A DNA stretch of 64,000 nucleotides from Gammaproteobacteria bacterium. GTDB taxonomy: Bacteria > Pseudomonadota > Gammaproteobacteria > Pseudomonadales > Azotimanducaceae. Below are positions 32,730 to 40,828 of the stretch, one piece after another. The stretch spans positions 8,654 through 72,653 of the forward strand of contig VXPO01000178.1 of the NCBI GenBank assembly GCA_009839505.1, written 5' to 3'. The notes under the pieces were generated by a model. It was not told the DNA's origin. It did not search any database and was given only the letters and a program-made list of their open reading frames with translations. Each line of letters begins with the position of its first letter. The stretch's first letter is position 1. Made by a program: the position numbers and the translations under genes.

Positions 32730-35147
32730 TCATCGACCGAAACGATAGCGAAGCTTGACGAGCAGGGCTTCCCGCTGGGGATCGTCGAAGACGTCCGCGA
32801 GCAGCGTGCGGAAGCCTCGGCCGGTAGACGGCTCGAACAGGGATCCGTTGCGGTTGTAGACCACGAACAAATCGGAAAGCGGGGCGATCTGCCACCGGTA
32901 GCGGACCTGGACGGTCATCCTGCTGATGGAGAACCGCTGGGTCGGAGCGCCGCTCGTGACGAGCTTGCCGTCGTCGTCGATGCGCAGCCGTTTTGCCCCG
33001 ACTGCCCTGAGTCCGGTCCATTCGACCTGGACACGCAGTTGTTGACGCGCCGTGAAGAACGCGTCGAACTGCACGCGTGGAGACCACTGCTCGGTCTCGA
33101 ATGCCTCGAATTCACGACCGCGTTGCCAGAGGACCCAGGCATCGCGATTGACGTAGGAGATGACCGGCGACAAGGTGATCCGGTCGACAGGCCGCCAAGC
33201 CAGGCCGAAGCTCGCAGAGCGAAACCAGCCGCCTTCGGACTCCGTGCGGATCTGGCCGCCGAGGTTTCCGAACAGGCGTTTCGACGTGTCCGACGCCCAG
33301 CCCCCTTGGAGGCTGACGCCGCGCCCAACCCGGTAGTCGCCGTTGCCCCGGCTGTTGCGGTCGTCCCAATGTCCGGGGTTGTAGCCCGCCCGCACCCACG
33401 CCCCCGTGCCATCGTGGAAGAGCCATGACAGGCCGGCATCGAGCAGGTTGTTGATCCGCCGGCCGTCGCCGTTGAAGTCGGCGAACACGCCGAGTTGTGT
33501 ACGGAACTCGCGGTAGCGCTCGTGCTGCTGGTTGCGCCGGTCGAAGCTGTAGCCGACACCGGAGTAGTCGTTGCGCCACAGGAAGCCGACATCGTTGAGG
33601 TCGAGTTGGTCGTCGTAGTAGTCCGCGCGGAAGACGTGCGAGTCACCCCTTTGGGGTGCCCACGACAGCACCCCGAGACCCCCGTAACCGGTGCCGTCGG
33701 GGACGTCGCTGAGAAACAGCTGCCCGTCCCAAGTCCACTTCGCATCCGCCGTGCGGTAGTGCGCGTCGATGCCGTGGGAGGACGCCTGCCTTGCGGGGTG
33801 ATCGGCGACTGTCGCCGTCCAGCCGACGACCCGACGACCGCCTCCCTCGGTGCTTTCGCGTTGCCATCGCATCACGCCGAAGTTGCGCCCGGCCGCATCG
33901 ACGCTGTCCGTGCCGTCGGCGAAGGCGAGGCGCGTATCGTCCTCGGCGGCCCCAAGCGCGCCCCATCGCCAGTTGCCGATCTGTCCAACGCCCTTGGCGG
34001 CGAGAAGCAGGTCCACGGGCTTGCCGGTGTCGTGGGAGTCGAAGTCCACGCCGGGTCGGAAATCGGGGCCGCCGCGCCGCGAGCCGACCGAGGAGCCGAT
34101 GCGCCGGGTGTGCAGCAGCGACGGTCCATGGTCGACACCGCCTTGGAACACCTCTTGGTTCTCCGTGAAGAACAGCCGTTTCTCTTGAAAGAACGTCTCG
34201 TAGGCGGACAGGTTGACGATGATGTCGTCGGCATCCACCTGGCCGAAGTCGGGGTTGATGGCGGCGTTCAGGAGGAAGGCGGTGGAGGGTCGCCAGATGA
34301 CATCGACGCCGGCTCTGGGTTCGGCGTCGTCGCGGGCGATGTCGCTCAGGTACGAAGCATAGGGGAAGACGCTGATCTCCTGGGTCGGGGCGACGCCTTC
34401 GAACAGCATCGGCTGGAACACCGAGATGAACTTGGGCTGCGTCCACGACAGTCCGGGCCACGCCCAACGCTCGTGGATCGCCGCCAGGTCGCGGGTGATG
34501 AGCAAGCCCATGCGCCGTTCGCCTTCGCCCACGTCCGGCATGTCGATCATCGACCACGGCAGGAACATCTCCACGGTCCAACCGTCGTCGGTGATGCTTG
34601 CCTCGCCGGACCAGGGTCCGTCCCAGTTGCTGCTGAACCGACGCTCCGGCATCAGGTGGCCGTCCGCCAGGGTGCCGCCGAGAACCACCATGAACCAGTA
34701 CCCGTAGCGGCCGTCCCCGGAACTGTCGATCATGACCTGGTAGGCATCGCCGGTGCCCCAGCCGTCGCGCCCCGCCAGGCGCGGGGTGAGAGACTCCGGC
34801 GGTTGCTCGTTCCATGCGGCGACGTACAGTCCCCGCTCTGTGTAGAACAGGAACGACTGCGTCCGGTAACGCCCGGTTCCTCCCCTGTCCGGACGGATGA
34901 GCGTCATCCGGTCGTAGGCGGGCACTTGCGCCCAGATGGGATCGTCGAGTTTGCCGTCCAGGCGGATGTCCGCTTCGGCCTCGGAGAAACGCGGGATCAC
35001 CAGCGGCGGGCCGATGGAGTCGTCCCCACCCCCGGTATGGAGATCACTGCCGGTTCGTGAACGTTCCTGTGCGCCGCCGTTGCACACGAGCGCCAGCAGG
35101 ATCGTCGCGACCGGCCACAACGGCCAGCGCCGGTTGCGTCCCCTCAT
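32730..35147 (-). CDS. DUF5916-type outer-membrane protein with CBM9-like domain
   Basis: The 805-residue precursor has a signal peptide (WPLWPVATILLALVCNGGAQ). Residues ~45-220 resemble a CBM9-like sugar-binding domain (DIRLDGKLDDPIWAQVPAYD) and the rest a DUF5916 beta-rich domain (INPDFGQVDADDIIVNLSAY, then ETFFQEKRLFFTENQEVF). The C-terminus alternates polar and hydrophobic residues and ends LVKLRYRFGR, like an outer-membrane barrel. It is probably a surface protein for glycan or peptide handling. The ATG at 35147 was chosen for the signal peptide. A palindromic repeat lies 10 bases upstream. Confidence 0.85.
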   Translation of the reverse strand: MRGRNRRWPLWPVATILLALVCNGGAQERSRTGSDLHTGGGDDSIGPPLVIPRFSEAEADIRLDGKLDDPIWAQVPAYDRMTLIRPDRGGTGRYRTQSFLFYTERGLYVAAWNEQPPESLTPRLAGRDGWGTGDAYQVMIDSSGDGRYGYWFMVVLGGTLADGHLMPERRFSSNWDGPWSGEASITDDGWTVEMFLPWSMIDMPDVGEGERRMGLLITRDLAAIHERWAWPGLSWTQPKFISVFQPMLFEGVAPTQEISVFPYASYLSDIARDDAEPRAGVDVIWRPSTAFLLNAAINPDFGQVDADDIIVNLSAYETFFQEKRLFFTENQEVFQGGVDHGPSLLHTRRIGSSVGSRRGGPDFRPGVDFDSHDTGKPVDLLLAAKGVGQIGNWRWGALGAAEDDTRLAFADGTDSVDAAGRNFGVMRWQRESTEGGGRRVVGWTATVADHPARQASSHGIDAHYRTADAKWTWDGQLFLSDVPDGTGYGGLGVLSWAPQRGDSHVFRADYYDDQLDLNDVGFLWRNDYSGVGYSFDRRNQQHERYREFRTQLGVFADFNGDGRRINNLLDAGLSWLFHDGTGAWVRAGYNPGHWDDRNSRGNGDYRVGRGVSLQGGWASDTSKRLFGNLGGQIRTESEGGWFRSASFGLAWRPVDRITLSPVISYVNRDAWVLWQRGREFEAFETEQWSPRVQFDAFFTARQQLRVQVEWTGLRAVGAKRLRIDDDGKLVTSGAPTQRFSISRMTVQVRYRWQIAPLSDLFVVYNRNGSLFEPSTGRGFRTLLADVFDDPQREALLVKLRYRFGR

Positions 35148-35157
35148 ACGCGGAGCA

Positions 35158-35211
35158 TAGCCCGCATATCTCACCAAGTCGCTTGTGCCGTGGCCCTTGG
35201 TGAGGTAATCG
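35158..35211. repeat. Palindromic repeat, copy in opposite orientation to 113-187
   Basis: The left arm TAGCCCGCATATCTCACC continues into AAGTCGC, matching the complement of the right arm at 164-187. The right arm, read in reverse, gives CTCACCAAGGGCCAC, matching the left arm at 121-142. CTCACCAAG and CTTGGTGAG pair directly. It lies between the divergent DUF5916 and aldo/keto reductase genes. Confidence 0.65.
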
Positions 35212-35288
35212 ACCAAAGGCGTTCGGGGGACCGACGGCGTCCGGGATGACGTATGCTCTCGTCGAATCGGCGACGAGGACATCACGAG

Positions 35289-36284
35289 ATGATTGCAGTC
35301 CGGAACATCGGGGCCACGGACATCGAGGTGACGGAATTGAGTTTCGGCGGTGCGCCGGTGGGTGCCGTGGGCGACCGGCTTACGGACGACGAGGCCGCGG
35401 CCATCGTGCACCGCGCTCGGGATGGCGGCATTCGCTACTTCGACACGGCGCCGTTGTACGGCCACGGGCTGAGCGAGAAGCGCCTGGGGCAAGTGCTCCG
35501 CAGCCTGCCACGTGAAGACTTCGTGTTGTCCACCAAGGTGGGTCGTCTGCTGGTGCCGCCGGACGAGGGCGAACGATTCGCCGGCATGCTCGACGCCGAA
35601 CCCGTCGCTATCCGCTACGACTATTCGTTCGACGCCGTGCGGCGATCCCTGGAAGCGAGCCTTGGGCGCCTCGGTCTCGACCGGGTGGACATCCTGCTAT
35701 GCCACGACATCGACATCTGGACGCACGGCGATGCCCAGCCGGGCATCTTCGAAGCCGCGCGAAAGGGCGCGCTGCCTGCTCTCACGCAACTCCGGGAGGA
35801 GGGCGTGGTGCGTGCCATCGGCCTCGGCGTGAACGAATGGCCGGTATGCAGCCAAGTGATGGATGAGTTCAAGGTGGACTGCTTCCTGCTGGCCGGACGG
35901 TTCACCCTGCTCGAGCAGGAACCCTTGGACGAGTTCCTGCCCAAGTGCCTGGAACAACAGGTGTCGATCATCATCGGTGGCCCGTACAACTCCGGCATTC
36001 TCACCACCGACGAGCGTCGGCGTGCCACCTACGACTACAAGCCGGCGCCGGAGCATCTCTGGGTAAAGGCCCAGGCCATCCGCCGGATGTGCGAGTCCCA
36101 TGGCGTCGATCCGCGCGCGGCCGCGCTACAGTATCCGCTGCGCCATCCTGCCGTTGCCGCGGTCATCCCTGGGGTCCGCGCACTGCGGGAGGTCGACGAG
36201 AACCTCAAACTCTTCGCCGCCGATATTCCCGATGCGCTCTGGCGGGACTTGGCGGACGCCGACCTGTCCCGCGCGGTGGGCTGA
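35289..36284 (+). CDS. Aldo/keto reductase
   Basis: The 331-residue protein is a TIM-barrel aldo/keto reductase: GGIRYFDTAPLYGHGLSEKR carries the catalytic aspartate and tyrosine, FVLSTKVGRL the lysine, and LLCHDIDIW the histidine. It is closest in pattern to L-fucose/D-threo-aldose dehydrogenases, an NAD(P)-dependent sugar oxidoreductase group. The ATG at 35289 was chosen at the start of family similarity. It is followed after 5 bases by the DM13 gene on the same strand. Confidence 0.92.
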   Translation: MIAVRNIGATDIEVTELSFGGAPVGAVGDRLTDDEAAAIVHRARDGGIRYFDTAPLYGHGLSEKRLGQVLRSLPREDFVLSTKVGRLLVPPDEGERFAGMLDAEPVAIRYDYSFDAVRRSLEASLGRLGLDRVDILLCHDIDIWTHGDAQPGIFEAARKGALPALTQLREEGVVRAIGLGVNEWPVCSQVMDEFKVDCFLLAGRFTLLEQEPLDEFLPKCLEQQVSIIIGGPYNSGILTTDERRRATYDYKPAPEHLWVKAQAIRRMCESHGVDPRAAALQYPLRHPAVAAVIPGVRALREVDENLKLFAADIPDALWRDLADADLSRAVG

Positions 36285-36289
36285 ACGAC

Positions 36290-36772
36290 ATGCAGCGGCT
36301 GGTCGTCGGACTATTCATCGGGGTCGTGGTTGGGACCGGTTTCGGTTTCGCACTGGGGATACTGGTCTTCCCCTATCTGTTTCCGCCACCCGAGGTGAAC
36401 GAACCCTTGGTGGACGTCGCCGAGCGCGAAGTCGTGGCGCGGGCGACGTTCATCCATGCCAATCCGTCGGACCCGATCCACTACGGCCGGGGTACGGCGA
36501 CGATCTATGCGGACCTAGTGCGCCTCGAGGCGGACTTCGAGGTGGGGCCAGGGCCCAAGTTCCACGTCTATCTGGTGCCGCTCGCCGAGGTCACGCCCCA
36601 GACGGAGGTGGAGAACACGATGTTCGTTGACCTCGGCCGCCTCAAGGCGTTCTCGGGCAGCCAGAACTACCCCATTCCCGTAGGTACGGAATTGGCCGAC
36701 TTCGGCTCCGTGGTGATCTGGTGCGAGCAGTTCAACGTGCTGATCTCGCCAGCCGCGATCTCGCGACCTTAA
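36290..36772 (+). CDS. DM13 domain protein, membrane-anchored
   Basis: The 160-residue protein has an N-terminal membrane anchor (LVVGLFIGVVVGTGFGFALG, residues 4-23) and a DM13 domain: ATFIHANPSDPIHYGRGTAT, RLEADFEVGPGPKFHVYLVP and a late cysteine in VVIWCEQFNVLIS. DM13 domains are thought to take part in redox or electron-transfer reactions through a conserved cysteine. It should face the periplasm. It follows the aldo/keto reductase closely and its 3' end overlaps the convergent HAD gene by 4 bases. Confidence 0.85.
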   Translation: MQRLVVGLFIGVVVGTGFGFALGILVFPYLFPPPEVNEPLVDVAEREVVARATFIHANPSDPIHYGRGTATIYADLVRLEADFEVGPGPKFHVYLVPLAEVTPQTEVENTMFVDLGRLKAFSGSQNYPIPVGTELADFGSVVIWCEQFNVLISPAAISRP

Positions 36773-37407
36773 CGGGCTAGCGACTTCAACGCCTCCAGCG
36801 TCGACGCTGGACTCGTCGCGTGCCACACGCGGAGTCCGGCGGCCCGTGCGCCCGCGACGTTCTCGGCATTGTCGTCGATGAACAGGATCGCACCCGGGTC
36901 GACGCCCATGTCGAGGGCGACCGCCAGGTAGGCCGCTTCGTCGGGCTTGCGTAGCCCCAATCCACAGGAGGTGTAGACCTTGCGGAACGAACCGAGCACA
37001 CCGGCGAGTTGCGTTCTCCACACCGCCTCGTGCACGGCATTGGTGTTGGAAAAAGCGTAGAGCGGCAACCGCCGCGCGACGGCGGGCAGGATGCCGGCGA
37101 TCTCCTGGAAGGGACCCCGCAACAAGGCGTTCCAGCCGGTCATCCACTGTTCTTCGGCGAGCGTGACGCCGAGCCGGCGGGACAGGCTATCGGTGTACTC
37201 GGCGAATCCCATCGCGCCGACCTCGAACGCCTTGTAGGCGTCATCCACCGCCCAGCGGCTGGCGATCAGTTCGGCATCGACGCCCGCGGCCGTTGCCCAG
37301 GAGACGAAACACGCTTGGGGATCGATGTCGAGAACGACGCCGCCGAGGTCGAGCAGCACCGCCTGCGGTAGCGATTGGCCAGCGGATGTCGGTGTTTGTC
37401 GTGGCAT
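36769..37407 (-). CDS. HAD-superfamily phosphatase, YihX-like
   Basis: The 212-residue protein has HAD motifs: LLDLGGVVLDID (motif I), LYAFSNTNAVH (motif II), a lysine in GLRKPDEAAY (motif III) and FIDDNAENV (motif IV). The motif I form DLGGV (second acidic residue replaced by glycine) occurs in the YihX/epoxide-hydrolase-N subgroup, which dephosphorylates sugar phosphates such as glucose-1-phosphate. Substrate is uncertain. It diverges from the TPR gene at 37547 across a 139-bp gap with a strong hairpin. Confidence 0.88.
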   Translation of the reverse strand: MPRQTPTSAGQSLPQAVLLDLGGVVLDIDPQACFVSWATAAGVDAELIASRWAVDDAYKAFEVGAMGFAEYTDSLSRRLGVTLAEEQWMTGWNALLRGPFQEIAGILPAVARRLPLYAFSNTNAVHEAVWRTQLAGVLGSFRKVYTSCGLGLRKPDEAAYLAVALDMGVDPGAILFIDDNAENVAGARAAGLRVWHATSPASTLEALKSLAR

Positions 37408-37436
37408 GGACGACGCGACCGCTTAGCGGTCGCCCC

Positions 37437-37459
37437 GAGAATTCGCTGCGCGAATTCTC
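37437..37459. repeat. Perfect 9-bp hairpin in a divergent promoter region
   Basis: GAGAATTCG (37437-37445) and CGAATTCTC (37451-37459) are perfect complements with a 5-base loop. Flanking GC-rich segments (GCGGTCGCC before, GGCGGCGAGG after) add partial outer pairing. The structure lies between divergent HAD and TPR genes, so it could be an operator or another repeat copy; no second copy was found here. Confidence 0.5.
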
Positions 37460-37546
37460 CCGGCGGCGAGGCACCGCTGACCGCCGGGCACCAAACGAAG
37501 TATTTGTTCCATGGACGGGTCAAGTTGTCGTGCGACGCTGCGGCGT

Positions 37547-38914
37547 ATGATAGTTCCGACGCCCGATCCCGCAGTCCCAAACGCATCGTTCATGCATCAC
37601 GACCGCTACGGCCAGCCCATCACGGCGCAGTCCGCGCGTGCCGTCGAGCTTTACGACGACGCGGTCGACAGGATGTTCGCCCTGCAGCCCGGTAGCGATG
37701 TGCTCATCGACGAGGCGCTTGCGCTGGACCCCGAATTCGCCCTGGGTCATTGCGCGAAGGCGCGTACGTTGGCGGGCCTGGGCGACAACTCGGGGGCACG
37801 AGACTCGGCGGCGCGCGGCCGCGAGCTGACGGCGCACGCTTCGGAACGCGAACGCCGTCACGCCGAGATCGTCTTCCGCGTGTTCCGCGGTGACTCGGGC
37901 GAAGCACTGGCTGCCGTGCAGGCCCACGCGCTGGACCATCCACGCGATGCGGTACCGATTTCGTTCGCCCTGGGTGTCTATGGACTGTACGGATTCGGTG
38001 GCTACAACGACTTCCGGGCCCGGCAGGTGGATCTGCTGGAGCGGGTGGCCCACGCGTGGGGCGAGGACGACTGGTGGTTCCTCGCGTCCTACGGCTGGGC
38101 GCTGGTGGAGTTGGGAGACGCCGAACGGGGAATCCCCCTGTTGGATCGGGCGTTGGAGCTCAAGCCCGACAACGCCAACGCGGCACATGGCCGGACACAC
38201 GGCTACTACGAACTGGGTGCGGCCGAAGACGGCGAGGCGTTCATCGAGGCGTGGCTGCCGGGCTACGACCGTGGCGCCATCCTGCATGCGCACCTTGCTT
38301 GGCACCAGGCGCTGTTCGCCCTGCAGCGCGGGGATCCGGAACGTGCCCACGCCATCTACGTCGACAGCATCCGTCCAGCGGTCTCCCGGACGCTGCCGAT
38401 GTTTACGATGGTCGACTGCGCGTCGTTCCTGCTGCGTGCCGAGGTGGCCGGGATGGTTGTCGATCCAGCCCTGCGCCGAGAGCTCGTCGAGCTGGTCGAG
38501 GAACGCTTCGCCAAGCCCGGCATACCCTTCGTGAACGCACACATCGTGATGGCCTACGGCGGCGTCTCGGATCGCGAGTCCCAGGATCGCATCCAGCGCG
38601 GGGTGGCGAAGCTGCTCGAACAGGAACGGCAGCCTTCCGGTCCCGTTGTGGCCTCTGTCTGTTCGGCCGTCGCTGCCTATTCGAAAGGCGACTACCTGGA
38701 CGCCGCCGACACCCTAGTGCGGGCACTGCCCAACGTGGAGCGCCTCGGCGGCAGCAACGCCCAGCGCGACGTGTTCATCGACTTGGCCGTATCAGCCCAT
38801 GTTCGGTGCGGCGCCATGGACGCGGCACGGAACCTGGCCCGTGAACGATGGACCAAGCGGGCCGGACACCTTGGCGAGGCATGGTTCGAGCGACTCTGTG
38901 CCGTGGAGAACTAA
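37547..38914 (+). CDS. TTC38-like tetratricopeptide repeat protein
   Basis: The 455-residue, soluble, mostly helical protein resembles the TTC38 family found in bacteria and animals: DRYGQPITAQSARAVELYDD at the N-terminus, ALALDPEFALGHCAKARTLA, a central DDWWFLASYGWALVELGDAE, and RALELKPDNANAAHGRTHGY. TPR motifs recur through the length. Members are often next to metabolic genes but have no proven function. The ATG at 37547 begins just before the conserved region. Monocistronic as far as can be seen. Confidence 0.82.
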   Translation: MIVPTPDPAVPNASFMHHDRYGQPITAQSARAVELYDDAVDRMFALQPGSDVLIDEALALDPEFALGHCAKARTLAGLGDNSGARDSAARGRELTAHASERERRHAEIVFRVFRGDSGEALAAVQAHALDHPRDAVPISFALGVYGLYGFGGYNDFRARQVDLLERVAHAWGEDDWWFLASYGWALVELGDAERGIPLLDRALELKPDNANAAHGRTHGYYELGAAEDGEAFIEAWLPGYDRGAILHAHLAWHQALFALQRGDPERAHAIYVDSIRPAVSRTLPMFTMVDCASFLLRAEVAGMVVDPALRRELVELVEERFAKPGIPFVNAHIVMAYGGVSDRESQDRIQRGVAKLLEQERQPSGPVVASVCSAVAAYSKGDYLDAADTLVRALPNVERLGGSNAQRDVFIDLAVSAHVRCGAMDAARNLARERWTKRAGHLGEAWFERLCAVEN

Positions 38915-39039
38915 CGTCCGTAGCGGACGAGCTCGTCCGTCGCCGCGGGTCTTCGCCATGCCGGTCGACGTACTTTGGAGTACCTGACAGGTCGTCCCTA
39001 CAGCGCACCGCTCGCCAAGAACCCCTCCGGTTCCGAATT

Positions 39040-40524
39040 CTACGGATCGAGCGCGAAGGTCGTTGCCGTGAACGAATGCGGTGGCAGGACCGCCTCCGCG
39101 GAGCGGTTTGTCACCCAGCCGTCGAATGGAACCGCGGCAACAGCATTGGGCTCGTCGAAACTGTTCTCGGCCTGCAGCGGGGCGTGCAGGATCTCGGCGT
39201 CGAGCACCTTCGCAATGGGACGATCGGCGCAATCGATGGTGAGCGGCAGGTCCTCGTCGAGGCTTCGGTTGACGGCGAAGACGTGCAATCGATCGCCGTC
39301 CAGCACGGCGGCATGGTCTAGGTACGCGACCTCGCCGTAGCGTTCGCCGGTGTACGTAGGCCCGCGCACCGCGCCGCGCAGCGAGATGCCCATCTTGCGC
39401 GCCGAGATCATGCGGAAGGCGTGGAAGATCGTCTGCTTCATGAGATCGTCGCCCCGGGTCATCACCGGACCGATCACGTTCACCAGCTGGGCGAGATTGG
39501 CGATCTTCACGCAGTCGGCGTGCCGGATGAAGCTCATCAGGAACATGGCGACGACCAAGGCGTCCTCCAGGTTGTAGCGTTCCTCCAGGAGCTCCGGGGC
39601 AAAGGCGCCGCCGCCGTCTCCTCCTCTCGCGCGGTACCAGACGTTCCATTCGTCGAAGCAGAGCCCGGCCCGCTCGGAGGATTGCCGCTGCTCGGAGATG
39701 AATCTCGTGCAGGCGTCCACGGCCTCGATCTGCCGGTCGACGCTGTTCGTGACCGCGAGGAACTCTGCGCTGTCGCCGTTCCGGTTGCCCACGTAACGAT
39801 GCAGACTCACGTAGTCGGCAAGCCCGCCGAGGTGTTCGAGCACCTCGCGGTCCCACTCGAGAAACGTATCCATCATCGGTCCGGTCGAACCGCAAGCCAC
39901 CGTGGCGATCGACCGGTCGCAGTCCTTCATCATCTTCGCCGCCTGCTGCGCCCGGATCGCGTACTGGCCCGCCGGCACGTGGCCAAGCTGCCAGGGTCCG
40001 TCCATCTCGTTGCCGAGGCACCAGATGGGCACGGCATGGGGCGCTTCGCTGCCATTGGCCGCCCGCTCGTCGGCAAACCGTGTGCCCGTCGGCGAGTTGC
40101 AGTAGTCGACCCAGTCCCGGGCCTCTTCGGGGGTGCCGGTGCCGAGGTTGACCGCGAGCATCGGCTGCCAGTCGAGCTTGCGGCAGAGCTTCACGAACTC
40201 GTCCGTGCCAAAGGTGTTGGGCTCGATGGATTGCCACGCGAGCTCCCGCACCTTCGGTCTCGCGTCCTTCGGGCCGATGCCGTCCCGCCAGTGATAGCCG
40301 GAGGCGAAGTTGCCCCCTGGATATCGGACGATGGTCATCTGCAGTTCACGCAGGGCGTCGATCACATCGACGCGCATGCCGTCGGCGTCCGCGTGGGCAG
40401 AGGACGGATCGTAGACGCCGGTGTAGATGGATCGGCCAAGATGTTCGAGGAAGCCGCCGAATATCAGCGGGCTGACATCTCCGATGGAGAACTGTGAGTG
40501 CAGGGTGAGTGTGGTGCGGTGCAT
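39040..40524 (-). CDS. abfA: Alpha-L-arabinofuranosidase (GH51)
   Basis: The 494-residue protein matches GH51 arabinofuranosidases in length and motifs. The acid/base is E173 in CLGNEMDGPWQLGH and the nucleophile E292 in CFDEWNVWY. Other family blocks are GGFLEHLGRSIYTGVYDP and VRYPGGNFASGYHWRDGIG. It lacks a signal peptide and so acts on imported arabino-oligosaccharides or glycosides in the cytoplasm, releasing terminal L-arabinose. No sugar transporter gene flanks it here. The 125 bp downstream hold no gene. Confidence 0.95.
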   Translation of the reverse strand: MHRTTLTLHSQFSIGDVSPLIFGGFLEHLGRSIYTGVYDPSSAHADADGMRVDVIDALRELQMTIVRYPGGNFASGYHWRDGIGPKDARPKVRELAWQSIEPNTFGTDEFVKLCRKLDWQPMLAVNLGTGTPEEARDWVDYCNSPTGTRFADERAANGSEAPHAVPIWCLGNEMDGPWQLGHVPAGQYAIRAQQAAKMMKDCDRSIATVACGSTGPMMDTFLEWDREVLEHLGGLADYVSLHRYVGNRNGDSAEFLAVTNSVDRQIEAVDACTRFISEQRQSSERAGLCFDEWNVWYRARGGDGGGAFAPELLEERYNLEDALVVAMFLMSFIRHADCVKIANLAQLVNVIGPVMTRGDDLMKQTIFHAFRMISARKMGISLRGAVRGPTYTGERYGEVAYLDHAAVLDGDRLHVFAVNRSLDEDLPLTIDCADRPIAKVLDAEILHAPLQAENSFDEPNAVAAVPFDGWVTNRSAEAVLPPHSFTATTFALDP

Positions 40525-40654
40525 GGATATCCGGTCGGCGTTGCTTGGAGTTCAAAACTTGCAGTCTGGCACGGAACGCGGTCTGGAGGGACAACCCTTT
40601 CCGTCGACTGCGTCGAGCGTGCGCAACGGCTGCCAATTTGCCATGCCACGCAAG

Positions 40655-40704
40655 CCATGAGCGATTTCGAGTCCAGTGGAAATCCCCCATGAGTGATTTA
40701 GAGT
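40655..40704. promoter_or_regulatory. Paired 18-bp direct repeat, candidate operator
   Basis: CCATGAGCGATTTCGAGT (40655-40672) and CCATGAGTGATTTAGAGT (40687-40704) match at 16 of 18 bases, 32 bp apart, which is about three helical turns. They lie in the 304-bp divergent gap between abfA and the ankyrin gene. Spaced repeats like this often bind a regulator cooperatively; which gene it would control is unknown. The rest of the gap has no gene. Confidence 0.4.
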
Positions 40705-40828
40705 TGATGTGACTTTGCCGACGTAGAGAAGGACCAGTGTCGGACGTGCTCAACGCACTTGCCACAGCGCGTTGGATCCGTCATGGCCCACGACGGCGGC
40801 CATGCTCGTCCACTCGGGCTGGTGGAAG

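Noticed and set aside
33495..35060. A 521-codon frame opposite the DUF5916 gene
   Set aside because: It is an antisense shadow in the third-base-GC frame of a well-supported gene and its translation has no domain pattern.
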